Below are positions 7,628 to 19,423 of a stretch of DNA of 64,000 nucleotides, one piece after another. Under the pieces are notes generated by a model that was not told the DNA's origin, made no database searches, and worked only from the letters and a program-made list of their open reading frames with translations. Made by a program: the position numbers and the translations under genes. Source of the DNA: Mermis nigrescens. Lineage: Eukaryota; Nematoda; Enoplea; Mermithida; Mermithidae. Position 1 is the stretch's first letter. Each line of letters begins with the position of its first letter. Location of the stretch: contig JAVLUZ010000154.1 in assembly GCA_036768485.1 (NCBI GenBank), positions 23,346,685-23,410,684 on the forward strand, in the 5' to 3' direction.

Positions 7628-7835
7628 TAATTTTACAAACTTTACAAGAAATTTTCCAAACTTTTACCAAAATTTTCAAACTTTACAAAAAAATTTCGAA
7701 CTCTACAAAAAATTTTCCAAACTCTGCAAAATTCCTATGCTTAAGCACACAAAATTAATTCCAACTCTGCAAAAATTTTTCCAAACTTTACAAAAAAATT
7801 TCCAAAACTGCAAATTTCCAAACTCCATAAACTAT
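7628..7835. repeat. Tandem array, right-arm copy
   Basis: Inverted counterpart of 4157-4370, with repeated CCAAACTTTACAAAAAATTT units and one ATGCTTAAGCACA motif at ~7738. Confidence 0.8.
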
Positions 7836-8148
7836 AAATTAAATTCTTAGACATGGATGAGATTAGGTGCTCGTCTATGTGTGTGGTGTAAGGACTGCAA
7901 AATAAAATTTGGCCTCGGGACTTAGAAATTCCCATAATTTAAATAATGTGTAAATATCGCCCTTTTTTAATCGTTCCTGATATACTTTGAGAAGCTCAAC
8001 ATGGCATTCTCATCAAATTCCAGCAATGTTTGCTTATATTGCTCGCTCATTTTTGGCCAAAATAATCTGCAATTGCATCATCATACAAGTAAGTGTATTG
8101 TGACAAACGATGCAACATATGATTGAAAAAACATCGGCTGATCTCCAT
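7832..8148 (-). pseudogene. Small conserved Polinton protein, right-arm copy, broken
   Basis: Counterpart of 3839-4156 with indels that split the frame. The first codon and the FFNHML block are kept. Confidence 0.65.
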
Positions 8149-8184
8149 TTTTGCCTTTATTGGAAATACAGAATTACTTACTAT

Positions 8185-9243
8185 TTATAACTTTATTAGG
8201 TTCGAGACAGGAATCAAACTTTTCTGGGTACCCTCGCCACCGTACTAAATAATCAGTTTTATTGCCTTTCTTACGCCGTTTCAAAATCTTTTCAATTACG
8301 TACAAATCGTCAGTTTTTGTTTCAATTTTGCAGTTCGGGCTCATAAAAAATACCCTCGACTCTTTCACTTCTATTTGATCTTCTAGAACATAAACAGTTG
8401 GGGTTCGAGCATATCTTTCTTTAATTACAAAAAAACTCCTCTGTCCAGTTAGGCCAAAATCCTTTTTCAAAGTGCGCTTAACTTTACTCAGTCGGACTTT
8501 ATCACCAATATTAAATTTAAAGACAACGTTCTGTTTATCAATCTAAAATGCTCTATTCAAAATTTCCGTCTCATTTTTTACGGTCACATTAGCTGGCGTT
8601 TGTACCGATCATACGATGCTTTGAGTGATTATAATTTTTCATCAAGTCGGGTAATACGTCAACAAATTTATACGAATTGCTCTTGGTGAAGTACCGCCAC
8701 ATACGTTCTTTAAACTTGCGATTAAAACGTTCAACTACGCTAGCTTTTGTTTCGCTTCTGGTCGTGAAAAAATTGAAGTAGATTCAATTTTAGAAATTTC
8801 TGGAACTCCTTGTTTACCAAATTCGGTCCCTGCGTCTGTTTGCAGCTTGTACGGTTTTCAGATTAGATGAATTTAAAATGCTTTGAAAAGCGGTCAGAAC
8901 ATCTTTGAACTTTTAGATTTTAAAGGAAGAGACCATGCGTATTTTGAAAAAATGACTATGCAATTCAAGAGATACTTAAAATTATCATTATGCTTTGCTA
9001 AAGATTGAAGATCTACAATATCACATTGCCATTGCTCATCAATGCTGCTTACAAATACTTTATTTCGTGAATAATGCTTGGGGGCAGGTTTGTGTAATGT
9101 ATAGGTGGGTTGCTTTTCTAGCCAGGCACAAACTTGTTCTATTTAACAGTCAGGCGAATCTTTTGATGCGAGTGTAAAGTTGATTAACTCCAGTGTATCC
9201 ACTTTGTGGATCGTAGTACAGTTTCTTAAGTATTTTATCCATT
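8185..9243 (-). pseudogene. Polinton integrase, right-arm copy, broken
   Basis: Counterpart of 2743-3801. The chromodomain end is open (8185-8470: LVRWRGYPEKFD), while the DDE core is interrupted by several single-base indels. The stop codon again lies within TATAAATA. Confidence 0.8.
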
Positions 9244-9370
9244 CTTGAACAATTTTTAGCATTCCATCTATTTATAAACAACATTCCTAGTTTTTGGATT
9301 CTTACCATCTAACGCAATAATTTTGTCTATAAATAAAGTGAAGCAGTATATGTTATAGTTTTCCTTAAAA

Positions 9371-10091
9371 ATGGATCAATTTTTTAAAGTAAGCGAACAC
9401 TCATTCACTTCTGTTCGTAGGTTTAAGTCAACTGCACGGACGTTTCGGCTAAAGTTTCGAAACCTTGATGACTGTCCTGATATAGAAAGATGTTTAGAGA
9501 GCAGAAGCTATACAGCAGATACTCAGAAACATTACCCCGCAGACAGTCTGATAGTCATGCAAATCGGGCATTCGTGCCTTGACTTCCCTATATTAGTCCC
9601 CTTCACTCAGCGTCAGTATCTGAAGACGTAAGTTTCAGTATTATAGAAAACATAGAACAGTCCAATAAGAGGCTTAGCTTTGGCAGATATGATCTTCAAG
9701 GTAGTCATAGTAGATAAAAAACCACAATAGGGCAGAGGAGCGTACATTAAAATTGCATCAAATGATAATTTATCACTACCTCGAGCTGTTGTTACAGGAA
9801 TAGCAAAGCTGGACAATAGCCCAAAATGGGAGTCTATTAGAAAAGGAGATAAAAGCCGTTACCGAGCTACAAAAGCAGCTAGCTTTAGACTTAATGCACA
9901 AAGCTGATCTTAACACTGATAAAGAAAATACGGTCTTAAAGCTGTTGAAAAAATTCAAAACGTTCTGGTACCCTGACTACCAAATTAAAGTTTACTCCAG
10001 GACAATATTTTGTTTTATGAAGGGCCAAAAGGCTGGCAAAATAATTAATTTGCACGTAGATAATAATCGCTACGATCTGATTACGAAATAG
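9371..10091 (+). pseudogene. Polinton PolB N-terminal region, right-arm copy, broken
   Basis: Counterpart of 1897-2613. It opens with MDQFFKVSEHSFTSV, shifts after about 40 codons and again after the VVTGIAKLD region. It ends DLITK before a stop, like the left arm. Confidence 0.7.
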
Positions 10092-10157
10092 CTGACTTCT
10101 TTCGTAACTTTAATGAACCCCATACTAAAATTGCTATAATGGCTATAGTGAACCTGA

Positions 10158-10769
<612 letters not shown>

Positions 10770-11620
10770 ATGCAGGGTATACTACTAGCATCCAGTAGTG
10801 TGTTGCCAAAAAATAATTTTCGACGTTCAACGTATAGTCAAAATGAGACCCCCCGTCAATCTACGTCTTTTCGTCAATCGCGTCCAGAAACATCTAATGC
10901 TTTAGTGCAACTTTATTGCGTGTATTGCAAACACATGGGCCACACCAGAGATGAATGTTTTCGGCGTCAGCAAAACAACAATCAAAATTACCGCAACAGC
11001 GAAGCTCACAATCCTAGTGAGTACACGAATCGATACCGTAGTCAATCCAGGCCAATGTTTCAAAACAATTCATCATCGTGGCGATCGAACTACCGTACTC
11101 CGTATAATTCTCGTGTGTTTCAAAACTCACAATATCCATCTACGTCTCAAAATTACGACTCACGTCAAGATTTTCAACGTCTGAGCAATGATTTTTGGCA
11201 AAATTACGGTAATCACCAGAACTCGTAATCCTTACAGCAATACGCGATACTATGACAATGAAAGAAATATGTTTGCAAATAATTGTTTTGCAGAAAATTC
11301 TCAGAATTATCGCCAGCCGAATAACGTATCGACAATTTCCGCAGTAATCTGTGTGTTCTAACCCCCCGGCTGTTACATATTTGGTATCATCCACACCCAC
11401 GTTACGTTTCCCCCACCGCAACCGACCCAACCGTCATCTAATAACAAAAACATCATAACTTCGTCTGTCTCGACTTCCGAAAATTCGGAACAGCTTTTTG
11501 CATCTCAAGCATTTCTCAAAGGAATATCATGTTTACAGAAACGTTTAGCAGTCTATGAAAAGCTAAACTCGCAGGTCAAAACTCAGGATGCAGCTAATAA
11601 AACCGTTGTTAGCCATGCAT
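10770..11620 (+). pseudogene. Ty3/Gypsy Gag C-terminal region
   Basis: The first 152 codons are open and end in an Asn/Gln/Ser/Arg-rich nucleocapsid tail with one CX2CX4HX4C zinc knuckle (CVYCKHMGHTRDEC). Further gag-like sequence to ~11620 lies in other frames. The matrix/capsid half upstream was not found, so the gene is 5'-truncated or too decayed to read. Confidence 0.7.
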
Positions 11621-12100
11621 CTACAGATTTGCCTACAATCTTAGCAGAAATCAACAGAATAAAGCTCCCTGCGTTAATTGACACAGGATCGCAAGTCACA
11701 ATCATGACCACAAGCGCTTTTTCTGCGTTTAGGTTTCAAATTGCCACCGAAGCAAGCAGCGCATGTTGTTCATGGAATTGGGAAAATGACAGCAACCGTG
11801 CGTTTCACCTATATCATGCATATCACAATCGCAGAACAAACCACTCCGGCTGTTGTTTTAGTCATCAATGACTTACCGGAAGATTTGCTTTTAGGCTTCG
11901 ATTTTTGCAAACAAGCGTTACTTTTTGTTAACACAGTCGAAGGTCGTGCTTTTGCCAATGGTTTTCGTGTTGAATTACTATCCGCAAATGACAAAAAACA
12001 TTTACGCGTAAACCCTGATGCGCAAACAGCGTGTCCAGTTTGTGCTCGCATAACTGTTACCGAATCTGTGTCATTCAACCGCGTCACGAAGTTGTGACGC
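11621..12100 (+). pseudogene. Ty3/Gypsy aspartic protease region
   Basis: KLPALIDTGSQVTIM carries the DTG active-site triad of a retropepsin. After a frameshift, PAVVLVINDLPEDLLLGFDF gives the conserved ILG-D-type flap and second-half signature. Confidence 0.75.
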
Positions 12101-12529
12101 CGGATATGTTTGTTGTGGTCAATTCAATGACAAAATTGCTCTTTTTGAACCTGATAATGATTTCATGCTAAGCAAATCACTGTTCGTTGCACCAGCTATC
12201 ATCGATACATCAGTCCCTGTTTTTCCACTTCGCGTCTGTAACACGTCTAAGTCACCTATCACCATAGATATTGGGGAATTCATAGGTTAAGCTGAAATTG
12301 TGTCTCATGTCGCCCTATCAGACGATAGAGCACCCGAACTTTTGCTTCGGTAACAAAGGCTTAAATGGTTCAACAATAAATGCTATCAGCAGCAGCAGGT
12401 TCGTGATCTGTGCCAGCGTTATTCCTCAATTTTGCCTTAAAAGGAGAACCCTTAGGCCGAACACCACTTCTAAAGCATCATATCAATACAGACGATAGTC
12501 CACCTATCACAGGAAAAACATATCGCGTT

Positions 12530-13624
12530 GAACATTCGCGTCAAAGATGCAAGCAGTTATCGACGAAATGTTAGCTGATAAAGTGATTCGTCCAACTACA
12601 AGCCCATGGGCCAGTCCGTTATTCTAATCAGTAAAGGATGCTTCTTTGCGTCCAGTTCTAGACTATCGTCGCCTAAATGAAGTAACCAAGACCCAAGTGT
12701 ATCCGTTACCTCAAATCAAAGATTATTTTGATGCTCTCAGATCAGCAGCGTATTTTTCCACGCTAGATCTCAAATCAGGTTATTGGCAAATCCCATTAGA
12801 CGAAGAATCACGAAAGGACAGCTTTTCATTTGCCCTGTCGGTCACTATGAATTCAATGTGTTACCTTTTGGTCTCAAAAATGCGCCAGCAGATTTTCAGC
12901 GTTTAATGGAATTAGTTCTAGCAGGACTAAACTGGAACAAATGCCTAGTTTACATCGACGATATCATAGTTTTTCTCCGAACTTTCCCAGAACATCTTCA
13001 AGACTTAGAGAAAGTTTAAGGCCTCGAGTGACGCAGATTTGCGCATTAAGCCGGACAAATGCCATTTTGCCCATAACGAAGTGCAATTTTTAGGGCATAG
13101 AATTAGTTCTTTTGGGATCGCGCCAGACCCAGCAAAAGTTGCAGATGTCAGAAGTTTCCGACTCCAAAAAATGTGAAAGGCGTACAAAAATTCCTTGGCC
13201 TTGTCCATTGGTTCAAAAAGTTCGTAAAAGATCTCGCAAAAGTAGCTAAGCCACTTTTCAATTTATTACAAAAAGATATACCTTTCGTTTGGACTAAAAA
13301 GCATCAAGAAGCTTTCGAAAAAATCAAGGATGCTTTCACTTCTCCGCCAATCCTACAATTGCAAAGTTTGACGATAAACATCAGTTCATATTGACAACTG
13401 ATGCCAGCAACTATGCTTTAGGTGCGATTCTCACCCAAAAGCATCTGCCGTCGGAGTAATCGCTTCATACTCAGCTATGCAAGCCGAGTCTTGAATTCAG
13501 CTGAGTGCAATTACGCCACGTCAGAGAAAAGAGCTCTAGCCGTTGTGTGGGCGATTAAATACTATCGTCACTATCTCTATGGTACAGAGTTTGTGGTTGA
13601 AACAGACCACCAAGATTTAACATG
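12530..13624 (+). pseudogene. Ty3/Gypsy reverse transcriptase and RNase H, interrupted by Polinton
   Basis: RT motifs in order: RPVLDYRRLNEVT, LPQIKDYFDAL, FSTLDLKSGYWQI, PFGLKNAPADFQRLM and the catalytic CLVYIDDIIVF. The connection follows (VQKFLGLVHWFKKFV), then RNase H (TTDASNYALGAILTQK, SEKRALAVVWAIKYYRHYLYG, TDHQDLT). These are spread over three frames by indels. The RNase H frame stops at the third Polinton; the next residues (W-LVNVKEPSSRLQRW) resume at 24024 on the other side. Confidence 0.9.
13619..13624. repeat. 6-bp target-site duplication AACATG (left)
   Basis: AACATG directly precedes the Polinton end AGTAGTTAACC and is repeated at 24024-24029. Six base pairs is the Polinton integrase hallmark. 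Confidence 0.9.
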
Positions 13625-13785
13625 AGTAGTTAACCCTGTGTCCTGGCATCAATGTTATAACATAGCCTGTGCTTAAGCATAGGCGGGCTGGCCTACTTGC
13701 ATCCTGGGTTGGGGCCAGGGTGCAATGCTGTAGCATAGGCAATGATGAAGGATAGGCGTGTCCCTAAGCCCGAGGGGAGGGGACC

Positions 13786-14049
13786 ATACGTGGGCAACAA
13801 GAAAATTCTGGGGGGGGTGCAAGATTTTTTGAAGGTCAAAAAATGGCCTTAAAAATGGTGGTATGGCGATAAAAACACCATTTTTCGACGTTTCTCATCA
13901 AGCACTATCCATTGGCATCAAAAAATTGCGAAAAAAACGAAAAAAATTTTCAAAAATTGAATTCTGGGGGGGGGGTATTTTGATTTCTGGGGGGGGGGGT
14001 ATTTTGGTTTCTGGGGGGGTGCATACCCCCAAACCCCACGCCCAGGTGT
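13786..14049. mobile_element. Family A short TIR element (copy 1), 9-bp TSD
   Basis: Ends ATACGTGGGCA... and ...CGCCCAGGTGT, flanked by GAGGGGACC on both sides (13777-13785, 14050-14058). Internal G-runs read GAATTCTGGGGGGG. The paired right TIR lacks it and has one GGGGACC. Similar copies are at 25979, 35730, 53853, 54505 and 58547. Confidence 0.75.
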
Positions 14050-14437
14050 GAGGGGACCCGTCCAAACCTGTCAGGGAGAGGAGTTTCCCGAAAAACTCGA
14101 AAATTATTGATTTTTCAAGGGCAAAGGTAGCCTAGGGGATGGTGCCCCAAGCCTAGGGATGGTAGCCTAAGCGATTCTGTGGAGGTGGTCTAAGGGCGCT
14201 AAGGCCTACCCGTAGGGGAGGGAGGGCATACTGGAACAGTCCTACAGGGGGTTTCCGGGGAAACTTTGATTATTGATTTTATTGATTTTCACGAACCGGC
14301 GATCGGATTGGGCTCAAATTTTGCAGAGTATGTTAGGTATCCTATGTACAAACTTTTAGCGCGCGGCCGCCAGTATACCAGCAGTTAACACTTGGCAATA
14401 TTTAGTTTTCAAGCACAATGCAGCAGAGTATGTGCTC

Positions 14438-14611
14438 CAGGGACGTAGGACGTAGCTGTGGGGGGGGGGGGAATGGGGGTCGGACCCCCCAAAATTCAGA
14501 AAAAAAACGGAAAAATAGGTTTTTTCACACGTCATTTTGTGCTATTTCTGGCTTAGACCCCCCAAAATTGGTGTTGGTCCCCCCAAAATAGGAGGGCCAG
14601 CTATGTGCCTG
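14438..14611. mobile_element. Family B hAT-like MITE (copy 1), 8-bp TSD
   Basis: Ends CAGGGACGTAG / CTATGTGCCTG, flanked by ATGTGCTC (14430-14437, 14612-14619). The right TIR keeps the empty site (GATGAGCACATA at ~23468). Confidence 0.75.
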
Positions 14612-14685
14612 ATGTGCTCATCAATTGATCGTTTGTGAAAGTATGCAAATATTGCTTTGCTCGGTCATTGAAATTTTGCCACAGA

Positions 14686-14898
14686 TTAGCTAGATTGTGT
14701 ATGTCTCGGAGAGTGCAACATTGTTTGATGAGGCGAGAAAAAGTTGTTGAAAGCCTCTGCGTCGTATTGCATTAAATTTTCTTTGTACTCAGCATAGAGC
14801 AGGGGCCAAAAGTAGCTGTCTAAGGCTGAGGAAGATATATCGTCTAGGCGAAGCAGGTGCATTAAGAAATGGTTGCAAATTTTTTGTCCTTGATCCAT
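14686..14898 (-). CDS. Small Polinton protein, paralogue of the 3839 ORF
   Basis: The 70-aa product starts MDQGQKICNHFLMHLL and carries SYFWPLLYAEYKENL, the same core as DYFWPKMSEQYKQTL in the protein at 3839-4156. I chose the ATG at 14898 because a TATAAATA box (14924-14931) lies 33 bp upstream; a longer in-frame start to 14970 overlaps the preceding gene. It is intact in an otherwise broken element, which may be chance for such a short frame. Confidence 0.5.
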   Translation of the reverse strand: MDQGQKICNHFLMHLLRLDDISSSALDSYFWPLLYAEYKENLMQYDAEAFNNFFSPHQTMLHSPRHTQSS

Positions 14899-14923
14899 GT
14901 TTACGATATTTGATAAATGGTGA

Positions 14924-14931
14924 TATTTATA
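14924..14931 (-). promoter_or_regulatory. TATA box overlapping the minor-capsid stop codon
   Basis: TATAAATA on the minus strand. The TAA of the preceding gene (14927-14929) is inside it. Confidence 0.6.
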
Positions 14932-15695
14932 GGCGATATCTGAAATGCAGTTTAATGATAGTTTTGCCAAATTCGAAGGGAACGGGTTTATCTTGGTCGC
15001 TTTTAATGTTCACTTCAACAGTATTGAATGCTTTCTTGAGTACAGGTATACAATGGGGGCTAATGCGAGTGATTTACAATATCCATGTATTTTCCTTCAA
15101 TATTTACAACTTGCAGAAGTGAAGCAAAAGTATTCCCACTTATTTGGTTCAACTATATCGCAATACACGTAAAATTATGCATACCACCTAGCATATCAGG
15201 CAGATGGTCTTAACTATGCTAAATTCTTTTTTCACAGTATAATCTATATTACAAAGCTGGCTCTCTAGAAATCAGCATATACATTAAATGCTTTTGTCAG
15301 CTTTACACTTTGAATATATTCAGAATTTATTGTCATATGACAAAATTTTCTATTTTCATCATACTTTATGCCAAAATATTGCATGTAATCAAATTTATCT
15401 ATTGAGCTAATCGTTTTTATTCCATTTCTCATAGCTTGAATGAGGTCATGTATATTTAAATATCTTGCTCGAGGAATAAGCAATTTTTGTCGCACATTGT
15501 TTTTATATCATAAAATTGTATCATATTCTGCTCCTTGGAAACATTGTGCCATGTATTTGCATAAATTATTTCTACTAAACCAACCTCCCACTCACCATTC
15601 AATACAATTTGTCTAGGCAGATTGGTAAATGTGGCTGCAGTATTTGTTTCTTGTTAATTGCTTGGAAGAGTAAGGTAAAATTGTTTCATATCCAT
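14927..15695 (-). pseudogene. Putative Polinton minor capsid (penton-like) protein, broken
   Basis: It starts MDMKQFYLTLPSN, then an in-frame stop, then FTNLPRQIVLNGEWEVGLVE, a block found in most animal Polintons. Later blocks in shifted frames include YVYCDIVEPN, LLQVVNIEGKY and the C-terminal PVPFEFGKTIIKLHF. At least four frameshifts or stops are present. I assign it to the minor capsid (single jelly-roll) by family resemblance and gene order; that assignment is less certain than its Polinton origin. A TATA box is at 15719-15727. Confidence 0.6.
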
Positions 15696-16113
15696 GTTTA
15701 CAACGAGGTTTATTGAAGTATTTATAGATTTTTTCATGTTGCATTGATGTGACAATGTTCTTAAACAAAATACCTTGTGCACGGCAAAGTAGGAAATATA
15801 CACATGTGACCACAGCTGATTGAAAAGAGCCCCTGCCTGCGCATTATTGTACGCATATGGGAGTGCATTATTTGAAATATAATGCAATAAGTGGTTAAAT
15901 GGTTTTCGCCCATAGCTGTCAAAATAGTCGCAGTGTTTATTGCTTTGAAGTATGGCAACCCAGTGCGAGCCAGGCGCATTGCTAGTATCTAAATTAATCA
16001 CTAGAGCCACGGGTAGGTTCTAATAGGGGGCAGGCGGTCTAATGGAAAAACACCTAAAATATATCCTTTTTAATATTACACTGAAGAATTTTGAATATTT
16101 CAATGGTATTCAT
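15613..16113 (-). pseudogene. Adenovirus-type cysteine protease, broken
   Basis: The start MNTIEIFKIL at 16113 is followed in other frames by the GVFPLDRLP-type block, then VINLDTSNAPGSHWVAI with the catalytic His, HCDYFDSYGRKPF, and after a shift the Cys region (SCGHMCIF / YFLLCRAQGI). This order and spacing match the Ulp1-like maturation proteases of Polintons and adenoviruses, which cleave virion precursors (known). It directly follows the major capsid gene. No TATAAATA is at the usual distance; only TTATAAT near 16124. Confidence 0.75.
15719..15727 (-). promoter_or_regulatory. TATA box of the minor-capsid gene
   Basis: CTATAAATA on the minus strand within protease coding sequence, 31 bp before the ATG at 15695. 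Confidence 0.55.
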
Positions 16114-16116
16114 TTT

Positions 16117-17412
16117 CTATGCATTATAAGCATGAAACGTGTTTCGATTTTTGTCAATCAGTATTAAGTTATCAAATTCGGCATATATAATGATTTCCAC
16201 GCCAGAATCAGGCAAATTGTCAGCAAACCTTACAGTTATGCTCGTTGTTCCTTCATGCACTAGATCCCAATGCCCTCCATCATCTGCGTCAGGCGTTAGG
16301 TCAAACACAAAGAAGCAGTGGCTTGTTTTAAGCTCGTCTCTGCTAATGAAATTACCTTCACGTCCTATATCTAGTGCATCATACATCTGATTATAAGCTT
16401 GCAAGTACCTATCGTGTTTGAATGCAATGTTGAGTGGATAAGCGGGGTAGGTTGTGCCGCCACACGTTACTTTTACATCGTATATGCTGTATGGTTTGAA
16501 ATTAAATGGCGATTTGGCCAAATTGCCTCGATATGCATTGCCATCGACACAAGCAAACACCATACGCCTAGGTAGCCCTGACCATTAAACAGGGTATAAT
16601 TGGGCGTTTCTCTAGCAGGATTTGAAACATGTAAGTTAGTCATAGCCACGCGCCTAATAGGATACTTTGCTGTGTATGAGAGCATTGTTTGTTTGAGTGC
16701 TAAATTGACAGTGTCTAAAACCTCAACTTTTCGAATAAAAAATTTCATTTTGTGAGACTTTTTAATTCTAAAACAGCGTCTTCAAAGCACTGCAGTAAAA
16801 ATGCGTCGCTATATGTATGTAATTCTAAGCGAAAATTGGTGAAATTAATCAGAAATCTGTCTTGCAAGAACAAGTCAATGTGCAATGGAGCCGCGACTTC
16901 TACAAAATTTTCATCTTTAAACATTTTAGCACGTATTTTAAATGCTTCATTGTCTTTATTGTCCACATTGCCTCCTCCTTCGTGAAAGTAAAGTGCAGAT
17001 TGCAGTTGAAAGCTTTGCATCATAACCATAATTTAATTCAGTTTCAAAGTGCGATCTGTAAGCATACTTATCAGAGCTATCAAAAATTAAGCGGCCTCTA
17101 GGAAACATTTCACCTGCTTGAAGAAAGTCTTACCAATTAGATTGATAGGCGCATAGTCGGGTACTGATGCTCCAGCTGCGACTGTTGGTTTTTTTAATTC
17201 TTAATAGCATATAAATGTGGTTTTTACTCAGTTGTAGGTAATGCGGGTCCAGGCGGAATTCTGAACTCATACGGTCCCTCGTTAGTAATGGGATGTGTTG
17301 GCTGGATTTCATGCCAGAAGCCTTGCTTCACAACTACTTGGGTAGGAGGGACCGTAAAAAGGTCAAGTTCGGTTTTAGTACTTGGGATAGATTTTACGTC
17401 TATGAGAGCCAT
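16117..17412 (-). pseudogene. Putative Polinton major capsid protein, broken
   Basis: About 430 codons. It begins MALIDVKSIPSTKTELDLF then VPPTQ, continues through blocks for AAPLHIDLFLQDRF and YPIRRVAM, and ends in a long open stretch (16117-16563): GNLAKSPFNFKPY, CFFVFDLTPDADDGGHWDL, IIIYAEFDNLILIDKNR. This is the F54H12.2-like family seen in animal Polintons, which I take as the double jelly-roll capsid protein. There are several frameshifts between 16473 and 17224. The start is set by a TATA box at 17452-17460, 47 bp upstream. Confidence 0.7.
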
Positions 17413-17438
17413 TTTTGTTGTCGTTTTTAGAAAAAGCA

Positions 17439-17819
17439 TCAATTGCATTGGTATTTATAGACTTTGAGCGATAACCAAGACCCTCTCCTTGCTGCTGCTG
17501 AAGGCATGAGAGGCTTCATCAAAAGTTGAGCAGCTTCTCGCTTTGAATGTTCCTTAGTAGACTCAAAAAGCGGTTTTCCTTGAGCCAAATCGGACGCTAT
17601 GTTTGCACCTGCTGCCCAAAGCATGCTTTCCAACACGCTTACCTATTGATTGCAAAACAGGGACGGCCATTCTAGAACGAGCGGAAAAAACTGCCAAGGC
17701 CAACACCCCGCCGGTATGGGATGCCCTTAACCCATCCAACCCATAGCCAGTTTGGGCAGCCTGCCCAGTGTAGTATTCAACCAAATGGTGTAATTGTCAG
17801 GAGTGAATTGTACATGCAT
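17439..17819 (-). pseudogene. Small Polinton core/virion protein, broken
   Basis: It starts MHVQFTPDNYTIW, then in a shifted frame VEYYTGQAAQTGYGLDGL, a basic stretch ARSRMAVPVLQSIGKRVGK, and in a third frame ANIASDLAQGKPLFEST. This pattern (Gly-rich start, basic amphipathic middle, ANIASD-x-x-x-GK) recurs in animal Polinton small virion proteins upstream of the capsid gene. Function is not established; a DNA-condensing or membrane-active role is inferred. Confidence 0.6.
17452..17460 (-). promoter_or_regulatory. TATA box of the major capsid gene
   Basis: CTATAAATA, minus strand, 47 bp before the ATG at 17412. Confidence 0.55.
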
Positions 17820-17857
17820 TTTTAAAATTTTATTCACATAAAAAATAAAACAATAAG

Positions 17858-17865
17858 TATTTATA
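17858..17865 (-). promoter_or_regulatory. TATA box overlapping the coiled-coil protein stop codon
   Basis: TATAAATA on the minus strand, 46 bp before the ATG at 17819. The preceding TAA (17861-17863) is inside it. Confidence 0.6.
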
Positions 17866-18410
17866 GACTTTCATCCCAGTCAAATTCGTCGCCTGCAGCG
17901 AAAATCTCCTTACCTTGTCTATTAGCAATACTTTCTAAGGGTACATTTGTGCGATTAAACACTTTCAGCAATTCTTTTGTGCCTGGATAACTGCTTATTT
18001 TTTTTTGCACTCACGTGACAGATCATTAACTAAATCTGTGATGTTTGAACCATTGATTTTTCGACCATCTATTACAAGCTCGCCATTAGGCTCGATTTCC
18101 ACAAATGGGTTAGTGCGAATGTAGTGTAGAAGGAGTTTTGCCTTTGGAATCTGATTTTTCGGTATACCAACGAGTATTTCTTCTCATTAATTGTGTCACT
18201 TGCATGTCCTACAATAGTAGCTTTATATGGTTGCTGCTTCTGTTCGAGCAATCGCTTAAATTTGCCTAGTATTTGATTATATTTTACAAGTTTTACATCA
18301 GATGGTACATTTTTGCTGCTTGAAATTTGTTGCATCTCATTATTTAAGTTATCAAGCAAAACGTCGACTGGTTTATAACATTCACTGATTTCAGCAGGTA
18401 TTAAAATCAT
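17861..18410 (-). pseudogene. Polinton coiled-coil/helical protein, broken
   Basis: It starts MILIPAEISECYKPVDVLLD, then NLNNEMQQISSS, a helical stretch with KYNQILGKFKRLLEQKQQ, and after shifts PNGELVIDGRKINGSNITDL and the acidic end GDEFDWDESL. This is a widespread uncharacterised Polinton protein of ~180-220 aa. It may start at 18428 instead. No TATA box is at the usual distance, so it may be co-expressed with the upstream gene. Confidence 0.6.
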
Positions 18411-18449
18411 TTTTTCAGTGTACTTCATTGCCTGCGTGTTATTGCATCA

Positions 18450-18775
18450 GCTAGTAAAAGTACCTGCAATTGTAAGAATAGGAGTGAGTAAAAGTGGAAG
18501 AAAACCACCGTCTTGTATTAAAATACCTCTTTTTTGTTTATTGTTTGCCTGTTTATTTTTTTGCCAAGTACCTTATTTGATGCTGGTATCTTCGAAGTTT
18601 GTTGATATCCTTTTCAGAAAAGGGAATATTACCATTGAGAAAGTTGTTTGCACAGTCACAGAGACAAAGAATCTGATCTTTACTGGCAGTATTTATAATA
18701 GCGTCTCTTTGAGGTTTCCTTGCTTGACTTAGAAGGTGTAAACAAATAATATTGCGTCTTAATCGTTCTTTTTAT
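18450..18775 (-). pseudogene. Small basic Polinton protein, third copy, start lost
   Basis: Homologous to 5582-5894. A deletion turns the expected ATGGGTAAAG into ATAAAAAG, removing the start codon. Its TATA box (18811-18818) remains. Confidence 0.6.
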
Positions 18776-18781
18776 TTTGCT

Positions 18782-19423
18782 TTATTTGATTTCATCACCT
18801 TTTTTTGTAGTATTTATAGATTTTTGCATATAAACAGCTGGATGACTGCTATTCGTTTTTAGCCTAAGTTCATCTCTAGCGTTCTGAGTAGATCAATCAA
18901 CAGATAGCCATGCGGCTGAGCAGTAGCATCAAGTAGGCTTCTATGAAATATTTCGGATTGGCAGGATAAAGCTGACGAGATAAAACTTGCGCCTGTAATT
19001 GATCGGCAGGATTTTTAAATAAAACTATATAGTCAGAGTTTATACGTGAAGTTCTGAGTCCCTCAAAGAACACGTTTTGAACAATGTGAATAATGCTAAT
19101 GTTCCAATGATGACAACTACGTGTAAACAGCTGTACAATCTGAGTATTACCTTTGCTCTCTTGCATCAGATCGTCGAGAATCAAAAGTTGCGGCACAGGA
19201 CTAAACTGTTTCAAGTATGAAAAATCAGGAAGCCCCTCTATAAACGAAGCATTTTCAATTTTCCTGTAAAAGTGGTTGATTTTCTGCAAAGCACCACCAA
19301 ATCTTTTTAATTTTGGTATCAATCAAGTGTGCTCTATTTTCGATTAATTGCCCAACAAATGTAGTTTTACCGGACTTTGTTGGTCCACAGATAAGACAGG
19401 TGAAAGAGGTGTTTGAAAATCAT
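18782..19423 (-). pseudogene. Packaging ATPase, third copy, broken
   Basis: Same protein as 4932-5579. The middle is open (18897-19322: LLILDDLMQESKGN, SCHHWNISIIHIVQN, ADQLQAQVLSRQLYP). The P-loop lies in another frame at ~19360-19390, and a shift near 18895 breaks the C-terminus. Confidence 0.75.
18811..18818 (-). promoter_or_regulatory. TATA box of the basic-protein gene
   Basis: TATAAATA, minus strand, inside the ATPase 3' coding end, as at 5543-5550. Confidence 0.55.

Larger units (their letters stand above)
13625..14664. repeat. Left TIR of third Polinton
   Basis: Reverse complement of 23424-24023, interrupted by two TIR elements (13786-14049 and 14438-14611). It contains CCTGTGCTTAAGCATAGG near 13669. 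Confidence 0.85.

Noticed and set aside
18418..18732. 104-codon plus-strand frame in the third Polinton
   Set aside because: Antisense shadow of the basic-protein and coiled-coil genes on the minus strand.
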